IMG/VR virus record: IMGVR_UViG_3300044225_002737
Span: 1-29,502 of that record
Reading direction: 5' to 3' (one strand)
DNA from: a virus
DNA length: 29,502 nucleotides
Of the stretch, positions 1-8,705 are shown in pieces. Position numbers and translations under genes: made by a program. The stretch's first letter is position 1. The number at the start of each line of letters is the position of its first letter. The notes under the pieces are model-generated. The model searched no databases, was not told the DNA's origin, and worked only from the letters and a program-made list of their open reading frames with translations.

Positions 1-57
1 AACAAGAAAGACAATATTATCCTATTAAAATTAACTTATACGAGAAAGGAGAAATAG

Positions 58-612
58 ATGAGTAATATAAACTTTGAACAAGACCAACGAGAAGATTTGA
101 ATTCAGTTAACGATGCAAAATCATTATCGGATCAAGTTATCAAACTAAAAAAATTAGAGGATGAACTTGAAGAAAAAGAAAAAGAATTAAAAGAACTGAA
201 ACGTCATGTTGATTTAGTATCAGGGGAGGTAATACCAACCATGATGCAAGAAATGAATATTTCTACATTGAAATTATCAGACGGTTCTTCAGTTGAAGTT
301 AAACCAGTTTATGGTGCTTCAATTACAGTAGCAAATAAAGAAGCAGCATTTAAATGGCTTCGAGATAACGGCCTAGGTGATCTTATTAAAAATGAGGTTA
401 CAGTTTCCTTTGGCCGTAACGAAGATAACAAGGCATCGCAATATGCGGTCCTTGCGCAAGGTCAAGGGTACGAACCTGTCCAGAAATTGAAGGTCGAACC
501 AATGACACTTAAAGCATTGGTCAGAGAGCGTCTGGAATCTGGACAAGAGATGCCCTCTGATCTTTTTAATGTGTTCACAGGAAACAGAACCAAAGTAACA
601 AGGAGCAAATAA
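58..612 (+). CDS. Hypothetical protein, coiled-coil N-terminus, replication module
   Basis: 184 aa. Function not recognised. Residues about 25-50 are rich in Lys, Glu and Leu in heptads and should form a coiled coil. The rest is a compact mixed alpha/beta region with an aromatic FKWLRDNGLGDLI stretch near residue 105. The ATG follows a strong ribosome site (AGAAAGGAG, 7 bases upstream), and the gene ends 2 bases before the next one, so the two are probably co-transcribed. Proteins of this general look sit beside single-strand-binding-like proteins in phage replication blocks (recalled, not searched). A role in DNA replication or recombination is inferred from position only. Confidence 0.85.
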   Translation: MSNINFEQDQREDLNSVNDAKSLSDQVIKLKKLEDELEEKEKELKELKRHVDLVSGEVIPTMMQEMNISTLKLSDGSSVEVKPVYGASITVANKEAAFKWLRDNGLGDLIKNEVTVSFGRNEDNKASQYAVLAQGQGYEPVQKLKVEPMTLKALVRERLESGQEMPSDLFNVFTGNRTKVTRSK

Positions 613-614
613 AC

Positions 615-1373
615 ATGAACCAAGTAGCAGAGAAAAAGTCTGCAGGTCTTCCAACAAATATGTTTGAAGATGATGCAGCAAAAGGTTTGGGTAAAATAGG
701 TCAAGATGATCTAGCCCTACCTTTTTTAAAAATCCTAGGACAACTTTCACCGGAAGTTAACAAACGTGATGGTAAGTATGTTGAAGGTGCAGAGCCGGGT
801 ATGATATTCAATTCAGTATCTGGTGAACTGTATGACGGAGTAAAAGGTATTGATGTCATTCCATGTTTTTATAAATTGGAATACATCGAATGGAAAGATA
901 GAGGGGAGGGTTTAGGTGCACCAGTAAACATCTATGATTCTTCTTCTGATATCATGTCCAAGACAACACCTGATGCAAACTATAAAGATAGACTACCTAA
1001 TGGTAACTATATTGATAAGACTGCATCACACTTTGTCATTATCACGGGAGATAATCCAGCAACAGCATTGATATCTATGAAGTCTACTCAATTAAAGATT
1101 AGTAGAAAATGGAACTCAATGATGTCTGGAATAAAAATGAAGGGTGCCAATGGGTTATTCACACCAGCATCTTTCAGCCACATTTACAGACTAAAGACTA
1201 CGCAAATGTCAAACGATAAAGGCACATGGTTTGGTTGGGAAGTCAGTAAAGTTGGCCCAGTAACTGATCAATCCTTATACGGTCAAGCAAAATCATTTAG
1301 TGAAAACATTTCCAAAGGATCTGTTAAAGCTAAACATGGCGAGACTGAAGCAAAGAAGGATAGCATTATCTAA
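615..1373 (+). CDS. Hypothetical replication-region protein, possible ssDNA-binding role
   Basis: 252 aa. No catalytic motif is visible. The N-terminus carries an LALPFLKILGQLSPE segment, followed by beta-rich sequence with many aromatics and a Lys/Glu-rich C-terminal tail ending KHGETEAKKDSII. Its place just ahead of the primase and helicase, and its beta-rich body with a charged tail, would suit a single-strand-DNA-binding or annealing protein. No OB-fold can be proved by eye, so this is inference. The start follows an AGGAGC ribosome site inside the end of the previous gene. It is almost certainly expressed together with its upstream neighbour. Confidence 0.82.
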   Translation: MNQVAEKKSAGLPTNMFEDDAAKGLGKIGQDDLALPFLKILGQLSPEVNKRDGKYVEGAEPGMIFNSVSGELYDGVKGIDVIPCFYKLEYIEWKDRGEGLGAPVNIYDSSSDIMSKTTPDANYKDRLPNGNYIDKTASHFVIITGDNPATALISMKSTQLKISRKWNSMMSGIKMKGANGLFTPASFSHIYRLKTTQMSNDKGTWFGWEVSKVGPVTDQSLYGQAKSFSENISKGSVKAKHGETEAKKDSII

Positions 1374-1385
1374 TTCTCTAAGAGA

Positions 1386-1430
1386 ATGAGTGCACAGGTG
1401 GGCCAAACGGGAGACTGGGTGGCCCACTGA
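1386..1430 (+). other. GC-rich hairpin with a 14-codon mini-ORF ahead of the primase
   Basis: Positions 1398-1428 hold perfect 8-bp arms, GTGGGCCA and TGGCCCAC, in an otherwise AT-rich gene block. The same stretch reads as a short ORF (MSAQVGQTGDWVAH, stop at 1428-1430) ending 7 bases before the ATG at 1438. It could be a leader peptide or an mRNA structure that controls primase translation. Alternatively it is simply the 5' end of the primase gene if translation starts at GTG 1390. Confidence 0.3.
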
Positions 1431-1437
1431 TACAGTT

Positions 1438-3072
1438 ATGGAGAAAAGATATATAGAATTTTTTGATGGGTATAGGCAGGCTTATGGTCTAGCTGACTTT
1501 GAACATCCAGAAGCATATACAGATCCCGACAGTGGTAAAAAGAAACCTGTATATAGATGGAATTTTGAAAAGCTAACAGAGCAAGTATATAGTTCACACT
1601 TAAAAGGTGAGCTATCAATTGGTATTCAACCATGTAATGAAAACAAAGAAGTTAAATTTGGCGTAATTGATATTGATCCAAAAGAGTATGATGACTTTGA
1701 TAAAAAATTTTTTATAGATATAATTCAACAATACGATCTACCTCTGATACCGGTGGAATCTAAAAGTGGTGGGCTTCATTTATGTATCTTCATGAACAGT
1801 TTTACGGATGCTAAGAGTGTTAAATCTTTTTTAAGTAATCTGTTACCTTTATTTAAATTAAAACCTGATTGCGAAATATTTCCAAAGCAAACAGAGCTCA
1901 CCAGGGATGAGGAGACAGGGAACTTAAAACCAGGACAGTTTATTAATCTGCCTTACTATGGAGATAAAAGAAAAGCTATAAATTTAGATGGCACAAAGTT
2001 TGAGTTAGATCAATTTTTAAAAGTTGTTGAATCTAATCTTGTTTCAAAAGAAGATTTAAAAGTTATTACAGAGGAGATAGATCAAAAAATATATCAAGGG
2101 GTAGATGGTGATTTAATAGATGGCCCACCTTGTTTAGCTGACATATCAAAAGTATCTAATCAAAAAGGTTTTGATGGCAAGGATAGATTTATGTATAACT
2201 ACCATGTCTTTGTTAAAATGAAGTACCCAGATAGCTGGGAACAAAAAGTAAAAAATGCTCCGGTAAAATTTTTTGAAGAGTTACATGCAAATGCATGGGA
2301 CGATAAAAAACTAAATGCAAAAGTAAAATCCTGGAAGAGATCTGAAAAAGGTTATACTTGCAATGAGAGTCCAATAAGTGATTTTTGTAAGAAAGGTATT
2401 TGTGTAAAGAAAAAGTTTGGGGTCCTGGCAGGATCAAAGGGTGCCTACCCTGTCCTGACTAACTTAAGAAAGATAGAAATTTTTGAAGAACCTGAGTATG
2501 AGTTTGACGTTACAAAGCCAGATGGTATCGGAACAGCTACAGTACACTGTAAATCAATAGAACATTTAAATGATCAACGTAAAAGAAGAAACGCAATTGC
2601 AAAAGCTGCAGGCTTTCCGCCTCCACTAATAAAAGGTGATGAGGAACAGGTTGTATTAGAAGCTTTGTATGCCACGCAAAAAATAGTTCAACCACCTATT
2701 GGAACATCACCAAAAGAAAAATTACATGATGTATTGCATGCAAAAATAAATGGACCTCGTGCTACTAATGATGCAGCATTTAAAACTGGGTCGGTATTGG
2801 TGGAAGGTGATTATGCATTTTTTAAATTTGATAAATTTTTTGAAAGATTAAAAGCTAAAGATTGGAAGTACAAAGAAGAAAAGACAGGCCGTATTATGGA
2901 GACTACATACAGAGAATGTGGCATAGAGTTTTTAGAACAAAAAAGATTTCCTACAACTAAAAAAGGAGAATACAATGCGTCTGTTAAGAACGTAGTACAG
3001 ATAAATATTAAAGCGTTTGAAGAGATACCAATAAACCATTCTCCAATAAAACATAAAACGGATATAATGTGA
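1438..3072 (+). CDS. Archaeo-eukaryotic primase (AEP, TOTE-type)
   Basis: About 544 aa from ATG 1438; an in-frame GTG at 1390 would add 16 residues drawn from a GC-rich hairpin, so the ATG is preferred although neither start has a good ribosome site. AEP signatures, numbered from the ATG: the metal-binding DID at residues 78-80 (GVIDIDPKEY), the SKSGGLH nucleotide-binding motif with His114, and a third-motif region around IFPKQ (147-151). A Cys cluster (CNESPISDFCKKGIC) near residue 310 resembles the zinc or Fe-S-like element of primase C-terminal domains. The last ~120 residues look like a winged-helix domain. The protein would make primers, possibly with PrimPol-like polymerase activity. 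It overlaps the helicase start by 4 bases, so the two are translationally coupled. Confidence 0.85.
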   Translation: MEKRYIEFFDGYRQAYGLADFEHPEAYTDPDSGKKKPVYRWNFEKLTEQVYSSHLKGELSIGIQPCNENKEVKFGVIDIDPKEYDDFDKKFFIDIIQQYDLPLIPVESKSGGLHLCIFMNSFTDAKSVKSFLSNLLPLFKLKPDCEIFPKQTELTRDEETGNLKPGQFINLPYYGDKRKAINLDGTKFELDQFLKVVESNLVSKEDLKVITEEIDQKIYQGVDGDLIDGPPCLADISKVSNQKGFDGKDRFMYNYHVFVKMKYPDSWEQKVKNAPVKFFEELHANAWDDKKLNAKVKSWKRSEKGYTCNESPISDFCKKGICVKKKFGVLAGSKGAYPVLTNLRKIEIFEEPEYEFDVTKPDGIGTATVHCKSIEHLNDQRKRRNAIAKAAGFPPPLIKGDEEQVVLEALYATQKIVQPPIGTSPKEKLHDVLHAKINGPRATNDAAFKTGSVLVEGDYAFFKFDKFFERLKAKDWKYKEEKTGRIMETTYRECGIEFLEQKRFPTTKKGEYNASVKNVVQINIKAFEEIPINHSPIKHKTDIM

Positions 3073-4613
3073 TCAGTAGAAAATTATTTGGTCCTCCAGG
3101 CACAGGCAAGACAACAAAACTTCTAAAATATGTTAAGACATTTTTAAAACTAGGTACACCTATAGATAAAATAGGGTACTTTGCATTTACAAGAAAGGCT
3201 GCTGAAGAAGCAATTGACAGAATGATGGAACAATATCCACAATACAGAAGAAAAGATTTAAAATACTTTAGAACCCTACACTCACTAGCTTTTACGAGAT
3301 TAGGTCTTTCTAAATCCCAAGTCATGCAGGACGAACACTACGAAGACATTGGTAGAAAGTTAGGAATTGAGGTGACTGTTTATTCTGATGGACAAGAAAA
3401 GACAGGGTTTGTTGATTCTAATAGTGAGTATTTTAATTTAATAAATGCAGCCAGAATAAAAGAAACATCTATTGAAGAAGAATACAATACAGCAATGTAC
3501 TCAAATGATTTAGATAAAAGACTCTTACCTATCTTACAAGAAGAAGTAATTAGCTACAAAAAAGCTTTTGAACTGGTAGATTTTACAGACATGATAGAAA
3601 AATTTATTGTGTCAGAACTGTGTCCAAAATTAGACGTGGCTTTTATAGATGAAGCCCAGGATCTATCTCCAATACAATGGAAAATGTGTAATGAAATAAT
3701 AAAAAACAGTAAATATGTTATTCTAGCAGGTGATGATGACCAAGCTATTTATGGTTGGGCTGGAGCAGATGTAAAAAAATTTCAAGATATTCAATCTAAA
3801 AAAGACATTATCTTGCCACAATCTTTTAGGGTTCCGCAGTCTGTGCAGTATATCGCTGATAAAATATTGGACAGAATACCTGACCTAAGAAGAATTAAAA
3901 AACAATGGAAAGCTAGAGAAGAGCAAGGAAGTGTAGACTATATTACTTCAATAGAAGACGCACCATTGGAGTATGGTAAATGGCTAATACTAGCAAGATA
4001 CAATGACAAATTAGATAGATTAAAACCGGTGTTAAAAGACAGGCATTTGTATTTTGAATACAAGGGTAGAAAAAGTTTTAGTAGTTCCTTGTTTAGAAGC
4101 ATTCTAAACTACACAAGATGGGCAGATAAGAATGACCTATTGTCTATATCTGAAGTGCGGGGTATATTTGATCAAACAGGTGATGATATTGAGTTAACAG
4201 ACGAACGGCTTTATGATTTAGCTGAGTTTGGATTTAGTAAGACAGAAAGATGGTACGATAAATTTTTAATTAATTATGAAGAGTCTTTATACATCAGAGA
4301 AATGTTACGAAACAAAGAAAACTTACATGATAGTGCAAGGATAAAACTTTCTACAATACATTCTGCAAAAGGTGGAGAAGAAGAAAATGTTTTAATTATT
4401 TTAGACAATACAAAAACAATTAGAGAATCAGTTGAAAAAAGTCAAGACAAAGCTGATGAAGAAAATAGAGTTTGGTATGTTGGTGTTACAAGGACCAGAC
4501 AAAATTTATATCTGTTAACAGCAAAAAAGGAGGAACACGGTTATGACATCGAAAGTTTGGGACAAGCAGCACGGCGGGAATCATTACCAAAAGTACAAAA
4601 TACAACCAAGTAA
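3069..4613 (+). CDS. UvrD/Rep-like superfamily 1 DNA helicase
   Basis: 514 aa, starting at a GTG that overlaps the primase stop (GTGA). Motifs run in SF1A order: Walker A GPPGTGKTT at residues 8-16, motif Ia FAFTRKAAEEA, DEAQD (194-198) for ATP hydrolysis, the GDDDQAIYGWAGA motif III (~220-233), the QSFRVPQSV motif IV, STIHSAKGGEEE motif V, and VGVTRTRQNLYLL motif VI (~471-483). It unwinds DNA 3'-5' by analogy with the family. It is shorter than cellular UvrD (about 720 aa), so parts of the 1B/2B insertions are reduced. No DnaB or T7 gp4-like replicative helicase is visible in the window, so this may be the main fork helicase; that is inference. Confidence 0.95.
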   Translation: MISRKLFGPPGTGKTTKLLKYVKTFLKLGTPIDKIGYFAFTRKAAEEAIDRMMEQYPQYRRKDLKYFRTLHSLAFTRLGLSKSQVMQDEHYEDIGRKLGIEVTVYSDGQEKTGFVDSNSEYFNLINAARIKETSIEEEYNTAMYSNDLDKRLLPILQEEVISYKKAFELVDFTDMIEKFIVSELCPKLDVAFIDEAQDLSPIQWKMCNEIIKNSKYVILAGDDDQAIYGWAGADVKKFQDIQSKKDIILPQSFRVPQSVQYIADKILDRIPDLRRIKKQWKAREEQGSVDYITSIEDAPLEYGKWLILARYNDKLDRLKPVLKDRHLYFEYKGRKSFSSSLFRSILNYTRWADKNDLLSISEVRGIFDQTGDDIELTDERLYDLAEFGFSKTERWYDKFLINYEESLYIREMLRNKENLHDSARIKLSTIHSAKGGEEENVLIILDNTKTIRESVEKSQDKADEENRVWYVGVTRTRQNLYLLTAKKEEHGYDIESLGQAARRESLPKVQNTTK

Positions 4614-4764
4614 GTTTGTAGTGGAGAATGAGTTGTTATATCCCGAGGGTTGTGCTATAAAATATATTATCCGTCACCGAGACAAAAACGGAAAGGAAGA
4701 TATATTGAAGGCTATACATTTTATGGAAATGATACTGGAGAGGGACTACAGTGAAAATTCCTAA
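4543..4764 (+). CDS. DUF3310 (SaV1262-like) small phage protein
   Basis: 73 aa. It matches the DUF3310 pattern: HYQKYKIQPSKFV near the N-terminus, then CAIKYIIRHRDKNGKEDILKA, then a helical end. The family is common in phages and is often seen near nucleotide metabolism or replication genes; its biochemical role is not settled. The gene overlaps the helicase 3' end by 71 bases in another frame and has a strong ribosome site (AAAGGAGG, 10 bases before ATG). It also overlaps the polymerase start by 14 bases, so the three genes form one tightly packed unit. Confidence 0.85.
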   Translation: MTSKVWDKQHGGNHYQKYKIQPSKFVVENELLYPEGCAIKYIIRHRDKNGKEDILKAIHFMEMILERDYSENS

Positions 4765-6607
4765 GTTTGAAGCACAGACTGAGTGGGTTAAACCCACAGA
4801 GTTTCCAGACCTACGTCAAGTAGATGAGATTGCAATTGACCTGGAGACAAAAGATCCAGACTTAATTAAAAAAGGATCTGGTTCTGTGATCGGTAATGGT
4901 GAAGTAATTGGTATCGCTGTTGCAACAAAACATTTTAAAGGTTACTTTCCTATCGCACATGAAGGTGGTGGGAACATGGATAAGGTAAGAGTATTAACCT
5001 GGTTAAAAGATATATTAGAAGCACCCTCAACAAAAGTTTTTCACAACGCAATATATGATGTTTGTTGGTTACGTGCCATGGGTTTTAAAATAAATGGTGA
5101 CATAGCCTGCACAATGATAGCTGCAGCTGTAACTGACGAGAACAGATTTCGCTATGATCTCAATAGTTTATCGTGGCATTACCTAGGTTACGGAAAGAAC
5201 GAAGCAGCGTTGGCAGAAGCTGCATCTGAATGGGGCATAGATCCTAAATCAGAAATGTATAAACTTCCTGCAATGCATGCAGGCGCATATGCCGAACGTG
5301 ATGCTGAGGTTACATTTGGTCTTTGGCAAGAAATGAAAAAAGAAATTATAAGTCAAGACCTTGAAGATATATTTGATTTAGAATCTGATTTGTTTCATTG
5401 CTTAGTTGACATGAGATTTAAAGGTGTGCGTGTAGATATAGAACGTGCACATCAAATGAAAAAAGAAATGAAGACAGCTGAACAAGAACTACTTCAAAAA
5501 ATAAAAAAAGAAACAAACATTGACACACAAATTTGGGCTGCAAGATCTATTGCAAATGTTTTTGATATGTTAAGATTAGAATATCCACGTACAGATAAAA
5601 CACAAGCACCAAGTTTTACAAAAAATTTTTTACAAGAACATAAACATCCTGTTGTAAATATGATTGCGCAGGCAAGAGAAATAAATAAAGCTCACACAAC
5701 TTTTATAGATTCTATTTTACGACATGAACACAAAGGTAGAATACATGCTGAAATAAATCAGCTTAGATCACAAACCGGGGGCACGGTTACTGGTAGGTTT
5801 TCCTACCAGAACCCAAACCTACAACAAATACCTGCAAGAAATAAAGACCTTGGACCTAAGATAAGGTCGTTATTTATACCCGAGGAGGGCCATAGATGGG
5901 GTGTATTTGACTATTCTCAACAAGAACCTAGGTTGGTAGTGCATTATGCATCTTTGTATAAATTACCTTCTGTATACGATGTAATAGAATCTTATAACAA
6001 TAATCCTGATGCAGACTTTCACCAGACTGTAGCGGACATGGCTCAGATACCTAGATCACAAGCTAAAACAATTAACCTTGGTTTGTTTTATGGTATGGGT
6101 AAAGCAAAACTACAAGCAGAACTTGGTGTAACTAAAGAAAAGGCTGCTGATTTATTTAATCAGTATCATGCTAAAGTTCCGTTTGTAAAACAGTTAATGG
6201 AAAAAGCATCTAACAGAGCACAAGATAGAGGTCAGATAAGAACTCTACTTGGTAGATTGTGTAGGTTTCATCTTTGGGAACCTAATAGTTTCGGTATGCA
6301 TAAAGCCATGTCTCACGAAGATGCACTCAGGGAACATGGACCAGGGATTAAAAGAGCATACACTTACAAAGCATTAAATAAATTAATACAAGGTAGTGCA
6401 GCAGACATGACAAAGAAAGCAATGTTAGAATTATATAAAGAAGGAATTATACCTCACATACAAATACATGATGAATTAGATTTGTCTATTGAAGATGACG
6501 CACAGGCTAAAAAGGTCATTGATATTATGGAGCAGGCTGTTAATCTAGAAGTCCCAAATAAAGTCGACTATGAATCAGGAGACAATTGGGGGGAGATAAA
6601 TGACTGA
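4751..6607 (+). CDS. polA: DNA polymerase I (family A) with 3'-5' exonuclease domain
   Basis: 618 aa, GTG start after a GGAGAGGG ribosome site. No 5'-3' exonuclease domain is present. Proofreading motifs: Exo I with D30 and E32 (IAIDLETKD), Exo II HNAIYD (98-103), Exo III YAERD (180-184). Polymerase motifs: TGRFSYQNPNLQQIP (~347-361), motif A DYSQQEPR with D387, motif B R435...K439...Y447, and motif C HDE at 573-575. Leu443 sits at the site equivalent to E. coli Phe762. Leu there has been linked in virioplankton surveys to temperate or slowly replicating phages. The Gln-Glu-Pro-Arg in motif A departs slightly from the common QIELR. It is the replicative polymerase of this phage. Confidence 0.97.
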   Translation: MKIPKFEAQTEWVKPTEFPDLRQVDEIAIDLETKDPDLIKKGSGSVIGNGEVIGIAVATKHFKGYFPIAHEGGGNMDKVRVLTWLKDILEAPSTKVFHNAIYDVCWLRAMGFKINGDIACTMIAAAVTDENRFRYDLNSLSWHYLGYGKNEAALAEAASEWGIDPKSEMYKLPAMHAGAYAERDAEVTFGLWQEMKKEIISQDLEDIFDLESDLFHCLVDMRFKGVRVDIERAHQMKKEMKTAEQELLQKIKKETNIDTQIWAARSIANVFDMLRLEYPRTDKTQAPSFTKNFLQEHKHPVVNMIAQAREINKAHTTFIDSILRHEHKGRIHAEINQLRSQTGGTVTGRFSYQNPNLQQIPARNKDLGPKIRSLFIPEEGHRWGVFDYSQQEPRLVVHYASLYKLPSVYDVIESYNNNPDADFHQTVADMAQIPRSQAKTINLGLFYGMGKAKLQAELGVTKEKAADLFNQYHAKVPFVKQLMEKASNRAQDRGQIRTLLGRLCRFHLWEPNSFGMHKAMSHEDALREHGPGIKRAYTYKALNKLIQGSAADMTKKAMLELYKEGIIPHIQIHDELDLSIEDDAQAKKVIDIMEQAVNLEVPNKVDYESGDNWGEIND

Positions 6608-7266
6608 TGGCTTATTTAAATGCAAACATACCTGTAATAGAATGTTGGGTAAGAGGTAATTACCTAAGAGATCAAAAAGATTCTCACGATAAATATTTTG
6701 AAGTAGGAGTATTTGGTTTTAGTTCAATACCAAACAGAGTACCACTATTTCATTTCTTAATGGAGGATGGCGGCCTATGGTGGAGAGCACCTATAACTGC
6801 ATTCTGTACTAAACCTGGAGTAAAAGAGCTGCCTCTTGATGAAGTAGTTATGTGGGATAGCTTTAGTTACAATGTAAGTGTCACAACTTTTTATGAATTA
6901 GCTGGCGCTACAATGCAATACACGTCAAGACGTAAAGTAAAACGTAAAGGTAAATATTTATTTACAATAGATTGGTGCGCAGGAGACTTTAATGAATTAA
7001 ATTTTGGTTATGCAGAGAAACCAGACCAACACAAATGTGGCCATGTTCTTGAATTAGAGGATGGTAACTTTGCAATACAGCCAAATAATAGACTTAAAAT
7101 GTTTGATGCATCGATGGGTGTTGACCCAAACAAAAACTTGATTAATAGACTTGTAACAAGTAAGATATACTCCGTAGAAAATTCAGCTAAATGGATTACA
7201 GACGAACACGAAGCAGGGAGTTATGACTATAAGCTGAAAAACTTGGAGGACGAAGATGATAAGTAA
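6607..7266 (+). CDS. Hypothetical protein downstream of the polymerase
   Basis: 219 aa, unknown function. It is rich in aromatics (several Trp, Phe and Tyr) with a basic patch around RRKVKRKGKY near residue 110, an WCAGDFNELNFGYAEKPDQHKCGH stretch with possible metal-binding Cys/His, and an acidic tail. No membrane segment was seen. The ATG overlaps the polymerase stop by one base and a GGGGGAG ribosome site lies in the polymerase 3' end. It is therefore part of the replication operon and may act with the polymerase, but nothing in the sequence proves that. Confidence 0.85.
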   Translation: MAYLNANIPVIECWVRGNYLRDQKDSHDKYFEVGVFGFSSIPNRVPLFHFLMEDGGLWWRAPITAFCTKPGVKELPLDEVVMWDSFSYNVSVTTFYELAGATMQYTSRRKVKRKGKYLFTIDWCAGDFNELNFGYAEKPDQHKCGHVLELEDGNFAIQPNNRLKMFDASMGVDPNKNLINRLVTSKIYSVENSAKWITDEHEAGSYDYKLKNLEDEDDK

Positions 7267-7360
7267 ATACAAAGATAAATTTATGGTATGGCAACTACAC
7301 TATAGAACAGAGATTATATGTTTTGTAGCGGGTTTCATATTAGGTGTAATAATCCTTTAA
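7256..7360 (+). CDS. Small membrane protein, 34 aa
   Basis: 34 codons in a frame overlapping the end of the previous gene. After a charged N-terminal half (MISKYKDKF...) the last ~15 residues are a single hydrophobic segment (IICFVAGFILGVIIL), so it would be a single-pass membrane microprotein. A strong ribosome site (GGAGG, 6-7 bases upstream) and the ATG overlap with the upstream stop region support real translation. Role unknown; it opens a run of membrane-associated small genes. Confidence 0.6.
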   Translation: MISKYKDKFMVWQLHYRTEIICFVAGFILGVIIL

Positions 7361-7370
7361 TTTAAGCAAT

Positions 7371-7472
7371 ATGAAAAGAAGTAAAATACAAAAAATTAGG
7401 GACAGGTGTGTTCAAACTGCAAAGAATATTTGGAATAAAATAAAATTATTATTTACACCAAGAGCGCAGTAA
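7371..7472 (+). CDS. Small basic peptide, 33 aa
   Basis: 33 aa, strongly basic (MKRSKIQKIRDRC...) with an amphipathic NIWNKIKLLF segment. The stop codon overlaps the ATG of the next gene by one base, a pattern seen across this operon and the main support for calling it. The ribosome site is weak. Function unknown. Confidence 0.4.
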   Translation: MKRSKIQKIRDRCVQTAKNIWNKIKLLFTPRAQ

Positions 7473-7771
7473 TGAACCTGGTAGATCTGTTAAAGAAAAA
7501 CATAGTAATGGTGCCAGTTGTGGCTTCACTCGTGGTGGGGACATTTACAGGTGTTCGTTATGTTGTTAATCTTACAGATAGTATTAATACATCAGAGCAA
7601 CAAATAATAAATCTTGAAAGAGATCTTAAACAAGCTCAAAAAAATATTGCAGAAATAAATACAAGATTGTCTTCAGCCGAAGCAACGTGGCAGATGGCAG
7701 AAAATTTATACAGACAATTAGCAGACCAAGTTAGAGAAAACAGTTATGATATTAAGGATTTAAGTAGGTAA
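7472..7771 (+). CDS. Membrane-anchored coiled-coil protein
   Basis: 99 aa. Residues about 11-33 are one hydrophobic membrane segment (IVMVPVVASLVVGTF...), followed by a long heptad region (~40-90, LERDLKQAQKNIAEINTRL and on) that should form a coiled coil. One N-terminal anchor with a long coiled coil facing the periplasm is the architecture of an inner-membrane spanin, and the next gene is secreted, so a lysis role is possible. Membrane-linked virion or host-envelope roles are equally open. Confidence 0.8.
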   Translation: MNLVDLLKKNIVMVPVVASLVVGTFTGVRYVVNLTDSINTSEQQIINLERDLKQAQKNIAEINTRLSSAEATWQMAENLYRQLADQVRENSYDIKDLSR

Positions 7772-7777
7772 TGTATT

Positions 7778-8314
7778 ATGGAGATAGCCAGGATGAATTA
7801 TTATTTTACAGGACTTCTTATCTTAATGTTAACAGCTCTGGCTTTTTGTGCAACGCCAGCATATCCTAGAAATGAGTATCTCAATGACGGTACTAATACT
7901 TGTAGCACTGGCTCTTTTGACATATCAGTCGAACAAAGAGACTCGGAGTCTAAGTATCGACACTATAATCCTGACAATAATTATAGCAGCCCTTCTGATG
8001 ATCAATCGATAAGACTTACCTGGAGAAAATATTTAGGTTCAGCCTGCACAAAAGAATTTAGAGAAGTACAAACAGAAAATGCACAATTAAAACAGCAATT
8101 AGAATTGATGAAAATGTGTGGAAAAGTCAATAATAACCCCACTATTCAACGTAACCCTAACTTCGCATTGCTAGTTTCAAAATGTTCTGGTATAATAATT
8201 CCTGAAAACAAGAAGCCTGACAACAGTCATTGGGATGATCTGAAAGATAATTATAAGAAAGAAAATCCTAATACAAAACTTATGGGCGACAAGTTTATAG
8301 GACCGAATGAATAA
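7778..8314 (+). CDS. Secreted coiled-coil protein with signal peptide
   Basis: 178 aa from ATG 7778; ATG 7793 is a good alternative because it has GGAG at a proper distance and gives a cleaner signal peptide (MNYYFTGLLILMLTALAFC). Possible cleavage is after ATPA; the LAFC stretch is close to a lipobox but has Phe where Ala, Gly or Ser is usual. The mature part has a Cys-containing STGSFD segment, a TWRKYLGSAC stretch, a short coiled coil (TENAQLKQQLELMKMC) and a polar tail. Proteins of this layout are recurrent in marine phages (recalled, not searched). Function unknown; a periplasmic partner of the preceding membrane coiled-coil protein is possible. Confidence 0.8.
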   Translation: MEIARMNYYFTGLLILMLTALAFCATPAYPRNEYLNDGTNTCSTGSFDISVEQRDSESKYRHYNPDNNYSSPSDDQSIRLTWRKYLGSACTKEFREVQTENAQLKQQLELMKMCGKVNNNPTIQRNPNFALLVSKCSGIIIPENKKPDNSHWDDLKDNYKKENPNTKLMGDKFIGPNE

Positions 8315-8705
8315 AAAACCACTCACTATATCGGACGAGGCTAAAGTGCAGATGCCTATGAAGACGGTTGCTAGTTTGATCGCGCTCGTCGCAATCGGCA
8401 CCTGGGCTTATTTTGGTATTAATGAGCAACTCAACAAGCACAGCACTCAATTAGAATTATTTCAAAAAGATTTAGAACATAATACAGAGTTTAGAATTAA
8501 ATACCCACGTGGAGAACTTGGTCAGTCAAGTGGGGAAGCGGAGCTTTTCATGTTGGTGGAGCATATCGCAGGATTATTAGAAGAAGTAGAGGAAGAAGTA
8601 AAGAGCATGAGAGACAATGCAGTTAACATAGAATTTTTACAAGAAAGAACAAAGAAACTTACAGAAGATGTAGAGAAGTTAATTAGAAATGGGAGTGGAC
8701 ATTAA
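8307..8705 (+). CDS. Membrane-anchored coiled-coil protein
   Basis: 132 aa. A short cytoplasmic N-terminus is followed by one membrane segment (~19-40, TVASLIALVAIGTWAYFGI) and then about 90 residues of heptad-rich acidic sequence, including EHIAGLLEEVEEEVKSM. It overlaps the previous gene by 8 bases and the next by 1. Its architecture repeats that of the gene at 7472, so this block holds two single-pass coiled-coil proteins around one secreted protein. Possible lysis or envelope role; no proof. Confidence 0.8.
   Translation: MNKKPLTISDEAKVQMPMKTVASLIALVAIGTWAYFGINEQLNKHSTQLELFQKDLEHNTEFRIKYPRGELGQSSGEAELFMLVEHIAGLLEEVEEEVKSMRDNAVNIEFLQERTKKLTEDVEKLIRNGSGH

Noticed and set aside
1-57. Promoter for the first gene
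   Set aside because: ATATTATCCTATTAAAA resembles other promoter-associated words, but the -35 area lies at or beyond the window edge, so it cannot be judged.
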